From Basidiobolus meristosporus CBS 931.73 (taxonomy: Eukaryota > Basidiobolomycota > Basidiobolomycetes > Basidiobolales > Basidiobolaceae): a stretch of DNA of 64,000 nucleotides. Position numbers and translations under genes: made by a program. The stretch covers positions 43,627 through 107,626 of the forward strand of contig MCFE01000267.1 of the NCBI GenBank assembly GCA_002104905.1, given 5' to 3'. The notes under the pieces were generated by a model. That model was given only the letters and a program-made list of their open reading frames with translations, ran no database searches and had not been told where the DNA came from. Below, piece after piece: positions 55,116 through 64,000 of this stretch; position 1 is the first letter of the stretch, and each line of letters starts with the position of its first letter.

Positions 55116-56525
55116 ATGTATGCCTGTACTTGGCTACAGATTGTGAAGTATAATTCTGCATCTGCATGTAAAGCAGCTCCTGTACTCTATCTACTGTGCT
55201 GGCAAGATTTGTTTTTTGACCATTTTTTTTGGGATTAATGTTGTGCACAATGTAAAAGAGCCTATCACTTTTGGGATATTTCAAGGTGCTAATTCAGGCT
55301 CAACTGCAGTTGCAGAGTTATCTGGAGTTTGCATTCTCTTAATGTTCTGCTCTGATTCCATCCTGACTGTTTGCAGATTTGAGAATGAATTTTTGTTATT
55401 ATCCGGTATCATTTTTGTGAAATTTTGAATTTTCATCAAGCAACACATCCCCAAACTTTATGAGCTTCTTTGCATTGACATTGTAGAGTCTGTATGTCTT
55501 TATCTTGTTGTAGTAGCACAAGAGTATGCATTTATGCTTTTTGGTCCTAATATTGACTGATTTTTAAGATGTTTCCTGACATATACATCCCTATGAAAAT
55601 CTCAAACTTAAAATTCATCTGATTTCTAGCTGGTATTCTGCTGGTATTCAAATGGTATTTTGCTGGTATTCAGCTGGTGTTTTTGGTTCAAAACTTCACA
55701 TGCAATTTTTGATAGAAATAATGGGCAGCTAATTACCAAACTTGGTTTGGATGCTAATTGGCCTAGTCTCCTCCTGGAGAGCTAGTTTGCTTGCCTGCTC
55801 ATCAGCTAACAACAGAGATACTGAGAGTATCAATTTGGAGAAACTTGGAATTCAGCTGATATTATGATGGTATCTTACTGGTCTTTACTTAATTTTTCTT
55901 CTCAGGGATGCTATGCAACAAGGTATTCCTAAGTGCTCTGTACTTGAGATGTATACACACTATACCTCAAATGGAGCAGAATCATCTAGAATTCTTCTAT
56001 AACTCCTGTTTCCAACATAAATAGCTGTGACAACTAATTCTGCCAAAGATACAAGATAATTGTTGATTAAGGTTCATTGTGCTTGCCTTATCAGTTGTTG
56101 ATCTGTTAGTATGTTCTGACACTCCATTTTTCTGTGGGGAATATTGTAAGATAGTCACTTGCTTTATTACATATATTTTGCAATAGTGAATGAAGAGTTT
56201 TGATGTATATTCTCTTTCATTGTCACAATGTATTTTTTTGATATTTTTACCAGCTTCCTTCTTCACCATGGCTTTAAACTCTCTGGACTTAGTTGCAGCT
56301 TTTTCTTTTCTCTCCTTTTGGTAGACCCACTTGTAACTTGTATAATCATCAGTAAATGTGACCAAATACTTCATTCTGCTTAAGGAAAAATTTAGTAAAT
56401 GGCTGTGCAGATCTGAGTAATATAGATCTAATTTTAACATTAAGGCAAATGCAGTTAAAGGCACCTTGTACTTTCTTCCGGTACTCTGAGGCTTCCTCTC
56501 CCACGTTTTTAGGAGGGTATTTTTA
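55116..56525 (-). pseudogene. Copia C2 relic with gag joined to integrase
   Basis: The minus strand starts with a short gag piece (about 56440-56525, TWERKPQSTGRKYKVPLTAF) fused in frame to integrase (DLHSHLLNF, VTFTDDYTSYKWVYQ, IHCDNEREYTS, YSPQKNGVSEHTNR; 55997-56440). The 182-codon open stretch therefore spans an internal deletion of protease and GAG-pre-integrase. Downstream (55908 to 55116) is the integrase-RT linker with HLKNQS and DVVFDE-like traces, split by a MITE at 55589-55907. Confidence 0.75.
55589..55907. mobile_element. MITE-sized T-element derivative in Copia C2
   Basis: 319 bp, ends CCCTATGAAAATC and TTTTTCTTCTCAGGG. Reverse-complement partner of 3409-3730. Contains CTGGTATT repeats near 55630-55680. 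Taking it out restores the C2 frame CIAYVYVRKHLKNQ with no visible target duplication. Confidence 0.7.
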
Positions 56526-56586
56526 TATTTGTATCCATTCTCCACTCCACCTTATTCAGTGTGTAGAGAACATAGGACCATGCTTT
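56526..56586 (+). pseudogene. Tnp2 scrap between two Copia copies
   Basis: TATCCATTCTCCACTCCACC and TGTGTAGAGAACATAGGACC match the Tnp2 CVENIGP region (cf. 30705-30750). Only 61 bp, cut by a C2 LTR at 56587. Confidence 0.65.
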
Positions 56587-56918
56587 TGTTGTAAGAGTCT
56601 TGGAGATATTGGAAGTGATTTGGAGAACAAGTACAGTATGTGGTTTTCACTTAAAGATTTATTGAATGTAAAAGTAGTATTTATACTTTTACCTGGTCTT
56701 GGCATTACAAACATGTAGAATAGGCTAAGGAGGGTCCCAAGAGCATGTGTGCAAAGTTTGGGGCTGTTTGGACAACTTTGAGAATTTTCATGTTCTGGGT
56801 AAATATTCTAAGTAAATCCCAACAAGGAATTTGGTTGGTATTCTCTAGGATTTGAAGGTGATGATCTAAGTGACTAAGTTAGGTGAATATTTAGGTGGAA
56901 ATACAAATTTTTACAACA
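56587..56918 (-). repeat. Copia C2 3' LTR (minus copy)
   Basis: 332 bp, TGTTGTAAGAG to TTTTTACAACA on plus. It matches 58773-59121 in reverse. The adjoining CTCCCACTCAG is the polypurine tract read on the other strand. Confidence 0.85.
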
Positions 56919-56929
56919 CTCCCACTCAG

Positions 56930-58772
56930 CTAAATGCTCATACTGACTAGTCCTAATTTTGACCTAAGATATTCAAACTTGTCTCTAGCTAATGGTTTGG
57001 TAAATATGTCTGCAATCATTTCATCTGTAGGACAGTAAGCTAAGCTAACTAAGTTATTCTCTATAGCTTCACGTATGAAATGATGTCCAGTATCTATGTG
57101 CTTGGTTCTAGCATGAAAAGTTGGATTTCTACCTAATTGTATACATCCTTGATTATCTTGAAATAAAGTAATAGGTGTTTTTTGACATAGGCCTAAATCT
57201 ATAAAAAGTTTTCTTAACCACATTGCTTCTTTTGTAGCTTCACAGGCTGCCGTATACTCTGCCTCTGTGGTGGAAATTGCTACGGTTGGTTGCTTTCTTG
57301 AATTCCATGAAATTGCTCCTTTACAGTAAAGAAAGGAGTATCCTGTGGTAGATCTTCTGTCTTCTAAATTTTGTCCCCAATCAGCATCAGAGTATCCCAC
57401 AAGATCCTGTTCTGAATCCTTATAAGTGTATCTTAAGCAGATATCAGTAGTTTCTTTTAGGTATCTTAAAATCTGCTTAACTGCTGCAATATGATCAGAT
57501 CCATAGTTCTGATATGTTGGCTGACAACTCCCACTGAATATGAGATATCTGGACATGTTCCAAGCATGATATACATCAGTCTGCCAGCCATAGATTGATA
57601 AGGAAAGTCAGGGCTTTCAGATAGCACCAAGCTCTCTTGATTTGGTTGAGTTTTGACCAAGTTAAGGTTTGTCTCCATGGGGTAGCTGCCGGTTTACAGT
57701 CTTCCATTTTGTACTTCTTTAGTATATCTTGAATATACTTGGATTGGCTTAGGGTGATAGTCTGGGTACTTCTGTCTATGGAGAACGTAATCCCTAAGTA
57801 GTAACTAAGTTCTCCTAGATCGGACATCTTGAACTCCTTATATAGGCTGGATTTAGTCTCTTCCAATATTTCTAGGTTATTGGCGGCTATAATAAGATCA
57901 TCCACATATAGAGCTAATAGAACTGGATTTGCTCTATCTGGCTTATAGTATATACTAGACTTGTTCCATTGTGCCATTGATCATAGTGCCAGAGAGTGCT
58001 GTATATTTTGTTATTAATTTGATATTTTAGGGTCATATGCATGTCAATTTTGATCCCAAATTGGCACTGTATGGCACCATCTGGCACTCTGTGGCATGAT
58101 CAGGCACCATCTGGCATGCTATGGCACTATTGGGCACTATGATCAGCCGGAATGATGGAACAAGTCTACTATAGTCAGCATTACTCCTTTTGAAACTCAA
58201 AGATTCCAAATAAGAATCTATCTTGCAATTCTAGGCTCTTGGTGATTGTTTGAGACCATATAGTGACTTTTTAAGCTTGCAGACCAAATGAGGGTTATCT
58301 TGGTCAACAAACCCATCAGGCTGGTCCATATACATGTCCTCATCAAGTTCTCCATTCAAAAATGCAGTTTTTACATCCATTTGATGAATAAAAAACTTAT
58401 ATTTTGCTGCAATAGCCAATATTGATCTGATGGGATTAAACTTGGCTACTGGTGCAAAGGTCTCAGTATAGTCAAGTCCTTTTGTTTGAGAGTATCCTTT
58501 AGCCACAAGTCTTGCTTTGTATCTTTCAATTGTACCATCAGCCTTGTATTTTGTCTTGAAGACCCATCTGCATCCAATTGATTTTAGGTTGATTGGTAAT
58601 TTGACCAAGTCCCAAGTTTGATTTTCCATCAGTGCCTGATATTCCTCAGTCATTGCAGATCTCCAAAACTTTGTCTGAGGGCTATTTAGGGCCTCTTTTA
58701 CAGTCTGGGGTTCATCAATATGGACTGAATAGGCATAGGCTAAGTTTGTACCCTCATTGATATAGTAATTTG
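56930..58772 (-). pseudogene. Copia C2 reverse transcriptase and RNase H (minus copy)
   Basis: From 58772 down: RT core with [56 protein letters not shown] and YGLKQSPRA followed by TAG for Trp (about 58232), a 209 bp MITE, then LALYVDDLIIAANN (intact YVDD, about 57905), GITFSIDRSTQ and, after frameshifts near 57670 and 57540, RNase H (VGYSDADWGQN, STTEAEYTA, HHFIREAIENN) ending at 56930. The upstream half is cut off by the plus-strand C2 copy at 58773. Confidence 0.88.
57958..58166 (-). mobile_element. Harbinger-type MITE, 209 bp (copy b)
   Basis: GACTTGTTCCATTGTGCC to GATGGAACAAGTC, in opposite orientation to copy a. Eight GGCA motifs at exact 10-bp steps (58063 to 58133). Flanks read TACTA on both sides; removing the insert and one flank restores the C2 RT codons NADYSIYYK. 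Confidence 0.88.
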
Positions 58773-59121
58773 TGTTGTAAAAATTTGTATTTCCACCTAA
58801 ATATTCACCTAACTTAGTCACTTAGATCATCACCTTCAAATCCTAGAGAATACTGACCAAATTCCTTGTCAGGATTTACTTAGAATATTTTCACCAAAAT
58901 ACCAGGTACCCAGAACATGAAAATTCTCAAAGTTGTCCAAACAGCCCCAAACTTTGCACACATGTTCTTGGGACCTTCCTTAACCTATTCTACGTGTTTG
59001 TAATGCCAAGACCATGTAAAAGTATAAATACTACTTTTACATTCATTAAATCATTAAGTGAAAACCACATAATCTACTTGTTCTCCCAATCACTTCCAAT
59101 ATCCCCAAGACTCTTACAACA
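58773..59121 (+). repeat. Copia C2 5' LTR (plus copy)
   Basis: 349 bp, TGTTGTAAAAAT to CTTACAACA, with AAGTATAAATACTAC TATA-type box near 59020. It lies inside the minus C2 copy, so C2 inserted into itself. Confidence 0.88.
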
Positions 59122-59134
59122 GGTTATGAGCCCC
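59122..59134 (+). other. Copia C2 primer binding site containing the gag ATG
   Basis: GGTTATGAGCCCC, complementary to the tRNA-iMet anticodon arm as in C1. The ATG at 59126, inside the site, is in frame with gag (MSPKLSLSAM). Confidence 0.65.
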
Positions 59135-60386
59135 AAGCTGTCACTCTCTGCAATGTCTACTACTGCTATTACTGGAATTTTTCCCTCTGCTGAAAAGTTG
59201 GATGGCTCTAACTACCAAGTGTGGAAGGTGAAGATGAAGATGCTGCTACAAGAAAGAGGTCTTTGTGATATTGTCATGGGAGAAGAATGCCCTCCTAAAA
59301 ACATGGGAGAGGAAGCCTTAAAGTACCAGAAGAAAGAACAAAGTGCCTTTAACCGCATTTGCCTTAATGTCATGGACAAATTGCTAATTCAATGCTCAAG
59401 AGCAAAAATGGCAAAGAATGCCTGGAAAGCATTGGAAGACACCTACCAGTCATGTTCAGCTGCCAAGAAAATGTATCTGAGAAGAAAATTCTTTACTACA
59501 AAGATGCTGCCAGGAGAAGAAATGAAAAATCTGATTAACAGAATTACCCTGCTGGTAGATGAGATGGAATCTGTGGGCGTACCAACTACCGATGAGGATG
59601 TGATAGTTACCATCCTGAATAGCCTGAAAGACGAGTTTCAGGGCCTTGTATCAGCCCTAGAGTCCAGAACTGAAGATTTGACCTTAAATTACATATATGG
59701 AAGGCTCCTGGATGAAGAATTAAGAAAATCAAGCGCCAATAAGAAGGAAGAAGAAAATGCTTTAATAAGCAATGATAACCAACAAAGGAGGTACCCAAGA
59801 CCCTACAAAGGCAACAGCAATCTATTTTGCAACTACTGCAAAAAGAAAGGACACACATCAGACTGGTGTCTCAAAAAGAGAGATTATCAGCAAAAGAAGC
59901 CTGAATATGGAAATGCTGCAACAACTGAAGATAGACTATTCATATCTGCACTAAATATGACCACAAACAAGGATTCTCAGATGTGGTATATTGACTCTGG
60001 AGCATCTCAACACTTTACACACCAAAAAGAACTTTTTACCCAATATCAAGAAATTCCAATTAAGAAGGTTTTCATGGGTGACGATAGAACACTTGATGCA
60101 GTGGGAGAAGGAACTATCCAAGTAAACCTTAGAAGCAGTGAAGGAAGCCATACACTGACCTTTAAAGAAGTACTCTATGTACCAGAAATAGCCAAGAACC
60201 TACTCTCTGTAAGCAAGGCCACAGCAGAAGGACTCAGTTTCAGTTTTGACAATTCTGGATGCAGGATCACTGATCAAAATGGTGCCCATATTGCTTTGGG
60301 CATCAGAGATCAGAATCTATACAAGTTGACTTATATTCCATCATATCTGGAAGCCAATATAAGTAACTTAAATGAAGAAACACCAA
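59126..60386 (+). CDS. Copia C2 gag-protease, open, cut by G2
   Basis: The open frame starts at the ATG in the primer site or at 59153 (MSTTAITGIF). UBN2-like gag (LDGSNYQVWKVKMKMLLQE, NAWKALEDTYQSCSAAKK, LTLNYIYGRLLDEEL), zinc knuckle CNYCKKKGHTSDWC (about 59830-59871), then Copia protease with intact WYIDSGASQH (about 59983-60012), and VLYVPEIAKNLLSVSKA before integrase. It stops artificially where the G2 LTR begins at 60387. No stops or shifts in 420 codons, so much younger than the minus C2 copy. Confidence 0.88.
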
Positions 60387-60907
60387 TGTTATGAATAGAC
60401 ACAAGGTAGGAGGAAAAGCTAGGCACGGCAAGAAAGGACTTAGGTGTGGACCATCAAGGCAAGGCAGGATTCAAGGCAAGGCTGTTTATTCAAGACCTGT
60501 GTTTATCAGACTGAGGAATACTTAAGGGGGGATAGGACTATATATACTTTTTGGCTATATTGATGCCGAGATATGTTAGCTAATACTAATGGGGTTGTGG
60601 GGTGAGGCACAGCAATGGTGCTGGGGATAATGACATAGATGACACGGTACTGAGACAGGATGGGGAAATGGATTGGGTCACCTGATCATGTGACTAAGTC
60701 ATGTGACCTGGTATTTCCATATATGGTACTGGACTATAAAAAATACGATGGAAAGCTTCCATGGAATGTTCCATTGTGTAACAATGGTTTGGAATGGTCA
60801 GGAACTTTCTGGAAGGTGGTAGAAGGTTCCGGAAGGAATCTCTTAGAAATTGAGCTGGGAAGCTGAAACTTGGCATGGGTGTTCATGGTTGTCGTGTGAT
60901 CATGACA
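60387..60907 (-). repeat. Gypsy G2 3' LTR
   Basis: 521 bp. On minus it starts TGTCATGATC and ends TTCATAACA, right after the polypurine tract GGAAGAGGAGAATAG, which also supplies the pol stop codon. It is inserted in C2 (left flank CCAA). Confidence 0.85.
60717..60834 (-). promoter_or_regulatory. Heat-shock-element-like array and CArG box in the G2 LTR
   Basis: GAACTTTCTGGAA (60802-60814) and GAAGGTTCCGGAA (60822-60834) are perfect three-unit heat-shock elements 20 bp apart. A dimer GAATGTTC is at 60765-60772. A TATA-type stretch (TTTTTTATAG on minus) is near 60736-60745, downstream in the transcription direction. CCATATATGG at 60717-60726 is a perfect CC(A/T)6GG box. Confidence 0.5.
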
Positions 60908-63900
60908 CTATTCTCCTCTTCCAGGCGGAGCTCTGTTTCCCTTTGGGGCAGGTTTTGCAGGATATTGTTGGTGGAACTGGGTAACTAGTTCTTGACAATT
61001 AGTGAGATGTGTAGCTGGTTCCCATGTTTGGTCACTTGGGCCATAACCAATCCAGTCTACTAAGTAGTACAGCTTTGACCAGATATACTTGGAGTCTAGA
61101 ATCTGTTTAACTTCAAATTCTTGATGTTGGTCAACCTGGATAGCTTGGGGCTTTGCTTCTTGCCGGTTTGGCAATGTGTTCCTACAATACGGCTCCAGGA
61201 GGGACACATGGAAAGTATCATGGATTTTCATACTTGCTGGTAACTGTAGCTGATATACTATAGGGCTAAGCTTCTTCTTGATCTTGAAGGGACCAAGTTT
61301 CTTGAAATCCAACTTGTCACAAGGGCGGTTGGTGCTGATGTTTCTTCTGAGCAACCATACAGAATCTCCTTCATTAAGATCAGGGCTGGGATGCCGTTTT
61401 AGATTGGCAAATTTCTTGTAGCTTTCCTGAGCTAAGGATAGCTCTTCCTTGAGGGTGTTCTGGATGTCCTGGATTGCTTGGGCATGTTCAGCCGCATGTG
61501 GGCTCATTGGGTTTGTTGGAATCTGGATATCAAACTGAGGGTGGAATCCATAGTTTGCATAGAATGGTGTAAAACCGGTTGCACTATGACTTGAGTTGTT
61601 GTAGGCAAACTCAGCAACAGGGAGTAGATCAACCCAATTGTCTTGCTGGTAATTGATATAGCACCGGAGGTATTGCTCCAGAATCTGGTTGATTCTTTCA
61701 GTCTGGCCATCAGACTGTGGATGGAAGGCAGTAGAGAGCTTGACTTGAACACCAAGGTATTGCATGAAGTGTTTCCAAAACTTGGACACAAACTGTGGGC
61801 CTCTATCTGACACAATATCACTGGGGATACCATGAAGGCGGAAAATATTCTTCAGGACTAAAGCAGCAGTTTCTTTTGCATCAGTGTTCTTACAGCAAGG
61901 GATGAAGTGAGCCATCTTGGTCAGCCGGTCAGCCACTACAAGTATAGCATTGAAGCCACATGACTCAGGGAGGTCAGTAATGAAGTCCATAGATATAGAT
62001 CTCCATTGGTGTTCTGGGATAGGCAGGGGTTGAAGAAGTCCATAGGGCTGGTGTCTGGCTGGTTTTGCACAGTTGCAAATATCACAAGTCAGAATGTACT
62101 CTTTGATAAGAGTTATCATTCTAGGCCACCAGAAATCTCTTTTGATAGCATTCAAGGTTTTGGCAGTACCAAAGTGGCCTGCAGCCATTGAATCATGCCG
62201 AGACTTAATGATGTCTAGCTGGGTGGCAAGGTCTGGGACATAAAGCTGCTGCTTGTGGTAGATGAGGTTGTTTACCAAATGCAGGTTCTGGATGTTTGGG
62301 AACTTGGGAGGGGGCCCAACTGGGGATTCCAGATATTTCTTGATGGTGCTGGAAGTCATATCAGAGGCTTGGGATTCTGATATCCTTACTAGGAATGAAG
62401 GGATGACAAGACTTGAGGACTGGGTGGCAAGAATCTCAAAATGTTTCTTGCTCAGCAATGGGTGTTCCATTTGCCGACAGGCATCATCTCCCTCTTCCAG
62501 GGCATATTCCTTTTTTCTGGACAGGGCATCAGGCTTTCCTTGCTTTGCACCAGGTCTATAGGTGATAGTAAAGTCAAAGCTGGACAGGAAGAGTGACCAT
62601 CTGGCTTGTCTCCGGTTTAGTACTTTGGAAGTTGTAAAGTACTCAAGGTTCTTATGGTCACAGAAGACTTTGATTTTGTGTTTTGCACCGTCCAGGTAGT
62701 GTCTCCATTGCTCAAAGGCTACAATGATGGCAAGCAACTCCTTATCATAGATATCATAGTTGATCTCTGCAGGGGAAAACTTCCGAGAGTAGAATGCAAT
62801 GGGGTGCAACACATTGTCCTCATCATACTGGGAGAGTATGGCACCAAGGGCAAAATCAGAAGCATCAGTCTCCACTATGAATTGCTTCTCAAGGTCAGGG
62901 TGGGCAAGCAGGGGGGCCTTCAGGAAGGATTTCTTGAGTTGGTAGAATGAGCTGGATTGCTCCTCATTCCAGGCAAAAGGTGTGTTCTTCTGGGTAAGCT
63001 TTGTCAGAGGGGTGACTATCTTGGAGTAGTTGGCTATGAACCTGCAATAGAAGTTGGCAAATCCCAGGAAGGATTGTACTTCCTTGACTGAGCTTGGAGT
63101 TTTCCAGGATTGGACTGAGTCAACTTTCTTTGGGTCCATTCTTGTTCCCTCAGGGCTGATGAGATAACCAAGAAATTCCACTTCTCTCTGGTCAAATTCA
63201 CACTTCTCTAGCTTGGCATAGAGACCGGCAGAGTCTAGTTTTCTCAATACTTTCTTGACATGTTCATCATGTTCATCTTGTCTCTTGGAGTATATGAGAA
63301 TATCATCAAGGTAGATTACCACAAAATGGTCAAGGTATTTGCGGAATATGTCATTCATGAGGTGTTGAAACACAGCAGGGGCATTGGTGAGGCCAAATGG
63401 CATTACTTTGTATTCAAAGTGGCCATATCTTGTGCGAAAGGCAGTTTTCCATTCATCACCAGGCTTGATTCTGACAAGATTGTAAGCTCCTCTCAAGTCT
63501 ATCTTGGTGAAGACTTGGGCAGCAGATAGCTGATCCAACAGTGTGTTGATCAGGGGCAGGGGGTAGCGGTTCTTGACTGTGATCTTATTCAAAGCACGGT
63601 AGTCCACACACATTCTGAGGGTGCCATCCTTCTTCTTGACAAAGAGGATTGGGGCTCCAGCAGGTGATTTGGAGTGCTGAATAAAACCCTTCTGGAGGTT
63701 TTCTTGAATATAACCATGGAGTTCTTTCAACTCCGGCTGGGAGAGGTTATATATTGGGCCAAATGGAGGGACTTTTCCATCTTCAAGGTCAATAGGGCAG
63801 TCATAAGGCCGATGGTCAGGGAGGAGTTCTGCTTTCTTCTTGTCAAAGACATGGGCAAACTCTTGGTACTTGGCTGGTATAGTTGCTGAGGGGGCTCCTT

Positions 63901-64000
63901 CAGCTGGCAAGGTATCTTGGGCTGTTGAACTGTTGGCAACCGTCTTTTCACGGTTATCAGGGTCTGGGGATTTCATGGAGTTGACTTGGTGGGATCTGGT
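60908..64000 (-). CDS. Gypsy G2 pol with C-terminal chromodomain, partial
   Basis: Open for over 1000 codons to the window edge; gag and protease lie outside. [43 protein letters not shown], intact YLDD. RNase [17 protein letters not shown] and [18 protein letters not shown]. Integrase: [17 protein letters not shown] with [24 protein letters not shown], and [13 protein letters not shown]. The C-terminus has a chromodomain ([33 protein letters not shown], about residues 955-1005), typical of chromoviruses that target modified histones. Ends PPGRGE-stop at the LTR. No defects seen; probably the youngest element here. Ty3/Gypsy chromovirus of the kind common in basidiomycetes. Confidence 0.93.
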   Translation of the reverse strand, partial: TRSHQVNSMKSPDPDNREKTVANSSTAQDTLPAEGAPSATIPAKYQEFAHVFDKKKAELLPDHRPYDCPIDLEDGKVPPFGPIYNLSQPELKELHGYIQENLQKGFIQHSKSPAGAPILFVKKKDGTLRMCVDYRALNKITVKNRYPLPLINTLLDQLSAAQVFTKIDLRGAYNLVRIKPGDEWKTAFRTRYGHFEYKVMPFGLTNAPAVFQHLMNDIFRKYLDHFVVIYLDDILIYSKRQDEHDEHVKKVLRKLDSAGLYAKLEKCEFDQREVEFLGYLISPEGTRMDPKKVDSVQSWKTPSSVKEVQSFLGFANFYCRFIANYSKIVTPLTKLTQKNTPFAWNEEQSSSFYQLKKSFLKAPLLAHPDLEKQFIVETDASDFALGAILSQYDEDNVLHPIAFYSRKFSPAEINYDIYDKELLAIIVAFEQWRHYLDGAKHKIKVFCDHKNLEYFTTSKVLNRRQARWSLFLSSFDFTITYRPGAKQGKPDALSRKKEYALEEGDDACRQMEHPLLSKKHFEILATQSSSLVIPSFLVRISESQASDMTSSTIKKYLESPVGPPPKFPNIQNLHLVNNLIYHKQQLYVPDLATQLDIIKSRHDSMAAGHFGTAKTLNAIKRDFWWPRMITLIKEYILTCDICNCAKPARHQPYGLLQPLPIPEHQWRSISMDFITDLPESCGFNAILVVADRLTKMAHFIPCCKNTDAKETAALVLKNIFRLHGIPSDIVSDRGPQFVSKFWKHFMQYLGVQVKLSTAFHPQSDGQTERINQILEQYLRCYINYQQDNWVDLLPVAEFAYNNSSHSATGFTPFYANYGFHPQFDIQIPTNPMSPHAAEHAQAIQDIQNTLKEELSLAQESYKKFANLKRHPSPDLNEGDSVWLLRRNISTNRPCDKLDFKKLGPFKIKKKLSPIVYQLQLPASMKIHDTFHVSLLEPYCRNTLPNRQEAKPQAIQVDQHQEFEVKQILDSKYIWSKLYYLVDWIGYGPSDQTWEPATHLTNCQELVTQFHQQYPAKPAPKGNRAPPGRGE

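Overview
This 64 kb window is repeat-on-repeat DNA from a eukaryote, most likely a filamentous basidiomycete fungus. The evidence is a chromodomain Ty3/Gypsy polymerase, Ty1/Copia elements with tRNA-iMet-type priming sites, a Tnp2-type (EnSpm/CACTA superfamily) transposase and a PIF/Harbinger transposase, all in AT-rich, CpG-poor sequence. I found no convincing host gene, no tRNA or rRNA gene and no CRISPR array. The organism call is inference; no species can be named from the sequence.

Families (labels are mine). T elements: two divergent genes, a Tnp2-like transposase and an unrecognised second gene (gene2), with ends CCCTATGAAA; copies TA, T1-T5 plus two MITE-sized derivatives. H elements: PIF/Harbinger with divergent ORF1 and a DDE transposase; copies H1-H3 plus two near-identical 209 bp MITEs and a remnant. 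Retroelements: G1 (Gypsy, 0.37 kb LTR), G2 (chromodomain Gypsy, 0.52 kb LTR), G3 (Gypsy, 1.07 kb LTR), C1 and C2 (Copia) and L4 (a 1.24 kb LTR-like element).

Layout. 1-4744: TA (Tnp2 minus, gene2 plus) joined to a duplicated T fragment. 4745-6262: H1, decayed. 6263-6954: chimeric G1/C2 scraps. 6955-16625: G1 carrying C1 (8541-13218) and a solo G1 LTR (14921-15285). 16626-41035: a deep nest. T1 is split at 20067/39986 by T2; T2 is split at 21338/38611 by H2; H2 is split at 22550/37029 by G3; G3 is split by T3 (25477-33442) and by a solo G3 LTR; T3 is split by a solo G3 LTR and by L4. 41532-52392: T4, split by H3 (44636-48036) and by a G3 solo LTR that itself holds another. 52393-54145: T5, the 3' half of a Tnp2 gene. 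54146-60386: several C2 copies on both strands with H-type and T-type MITEs. 60387-64000: the 3' end of G2, with an open pol frame running off the window.

The best preserved coding units are H3 (ORF1 415 aa plus a DDE transposase of about 294 aa), G2 pol (over 1000 aa open) and C2 gag-protease (420 aa). Nearly everything else is broken by stops, frameshifts and deletions. Older copies differ from younger ones mainly by CpG to TpG/CpA changes, even within target-site duplications, which suggests methylation-linked or RIP-like decay. The points most worth following up are the T-element second gene, the exactly 10-bp-phased TGCC array in H-type MITEs, heat-shock-element-like arrays in two unrelated LTR families, half-tRNA primer sites with an in-frame ATG, and consistent 4-bp target duplications.
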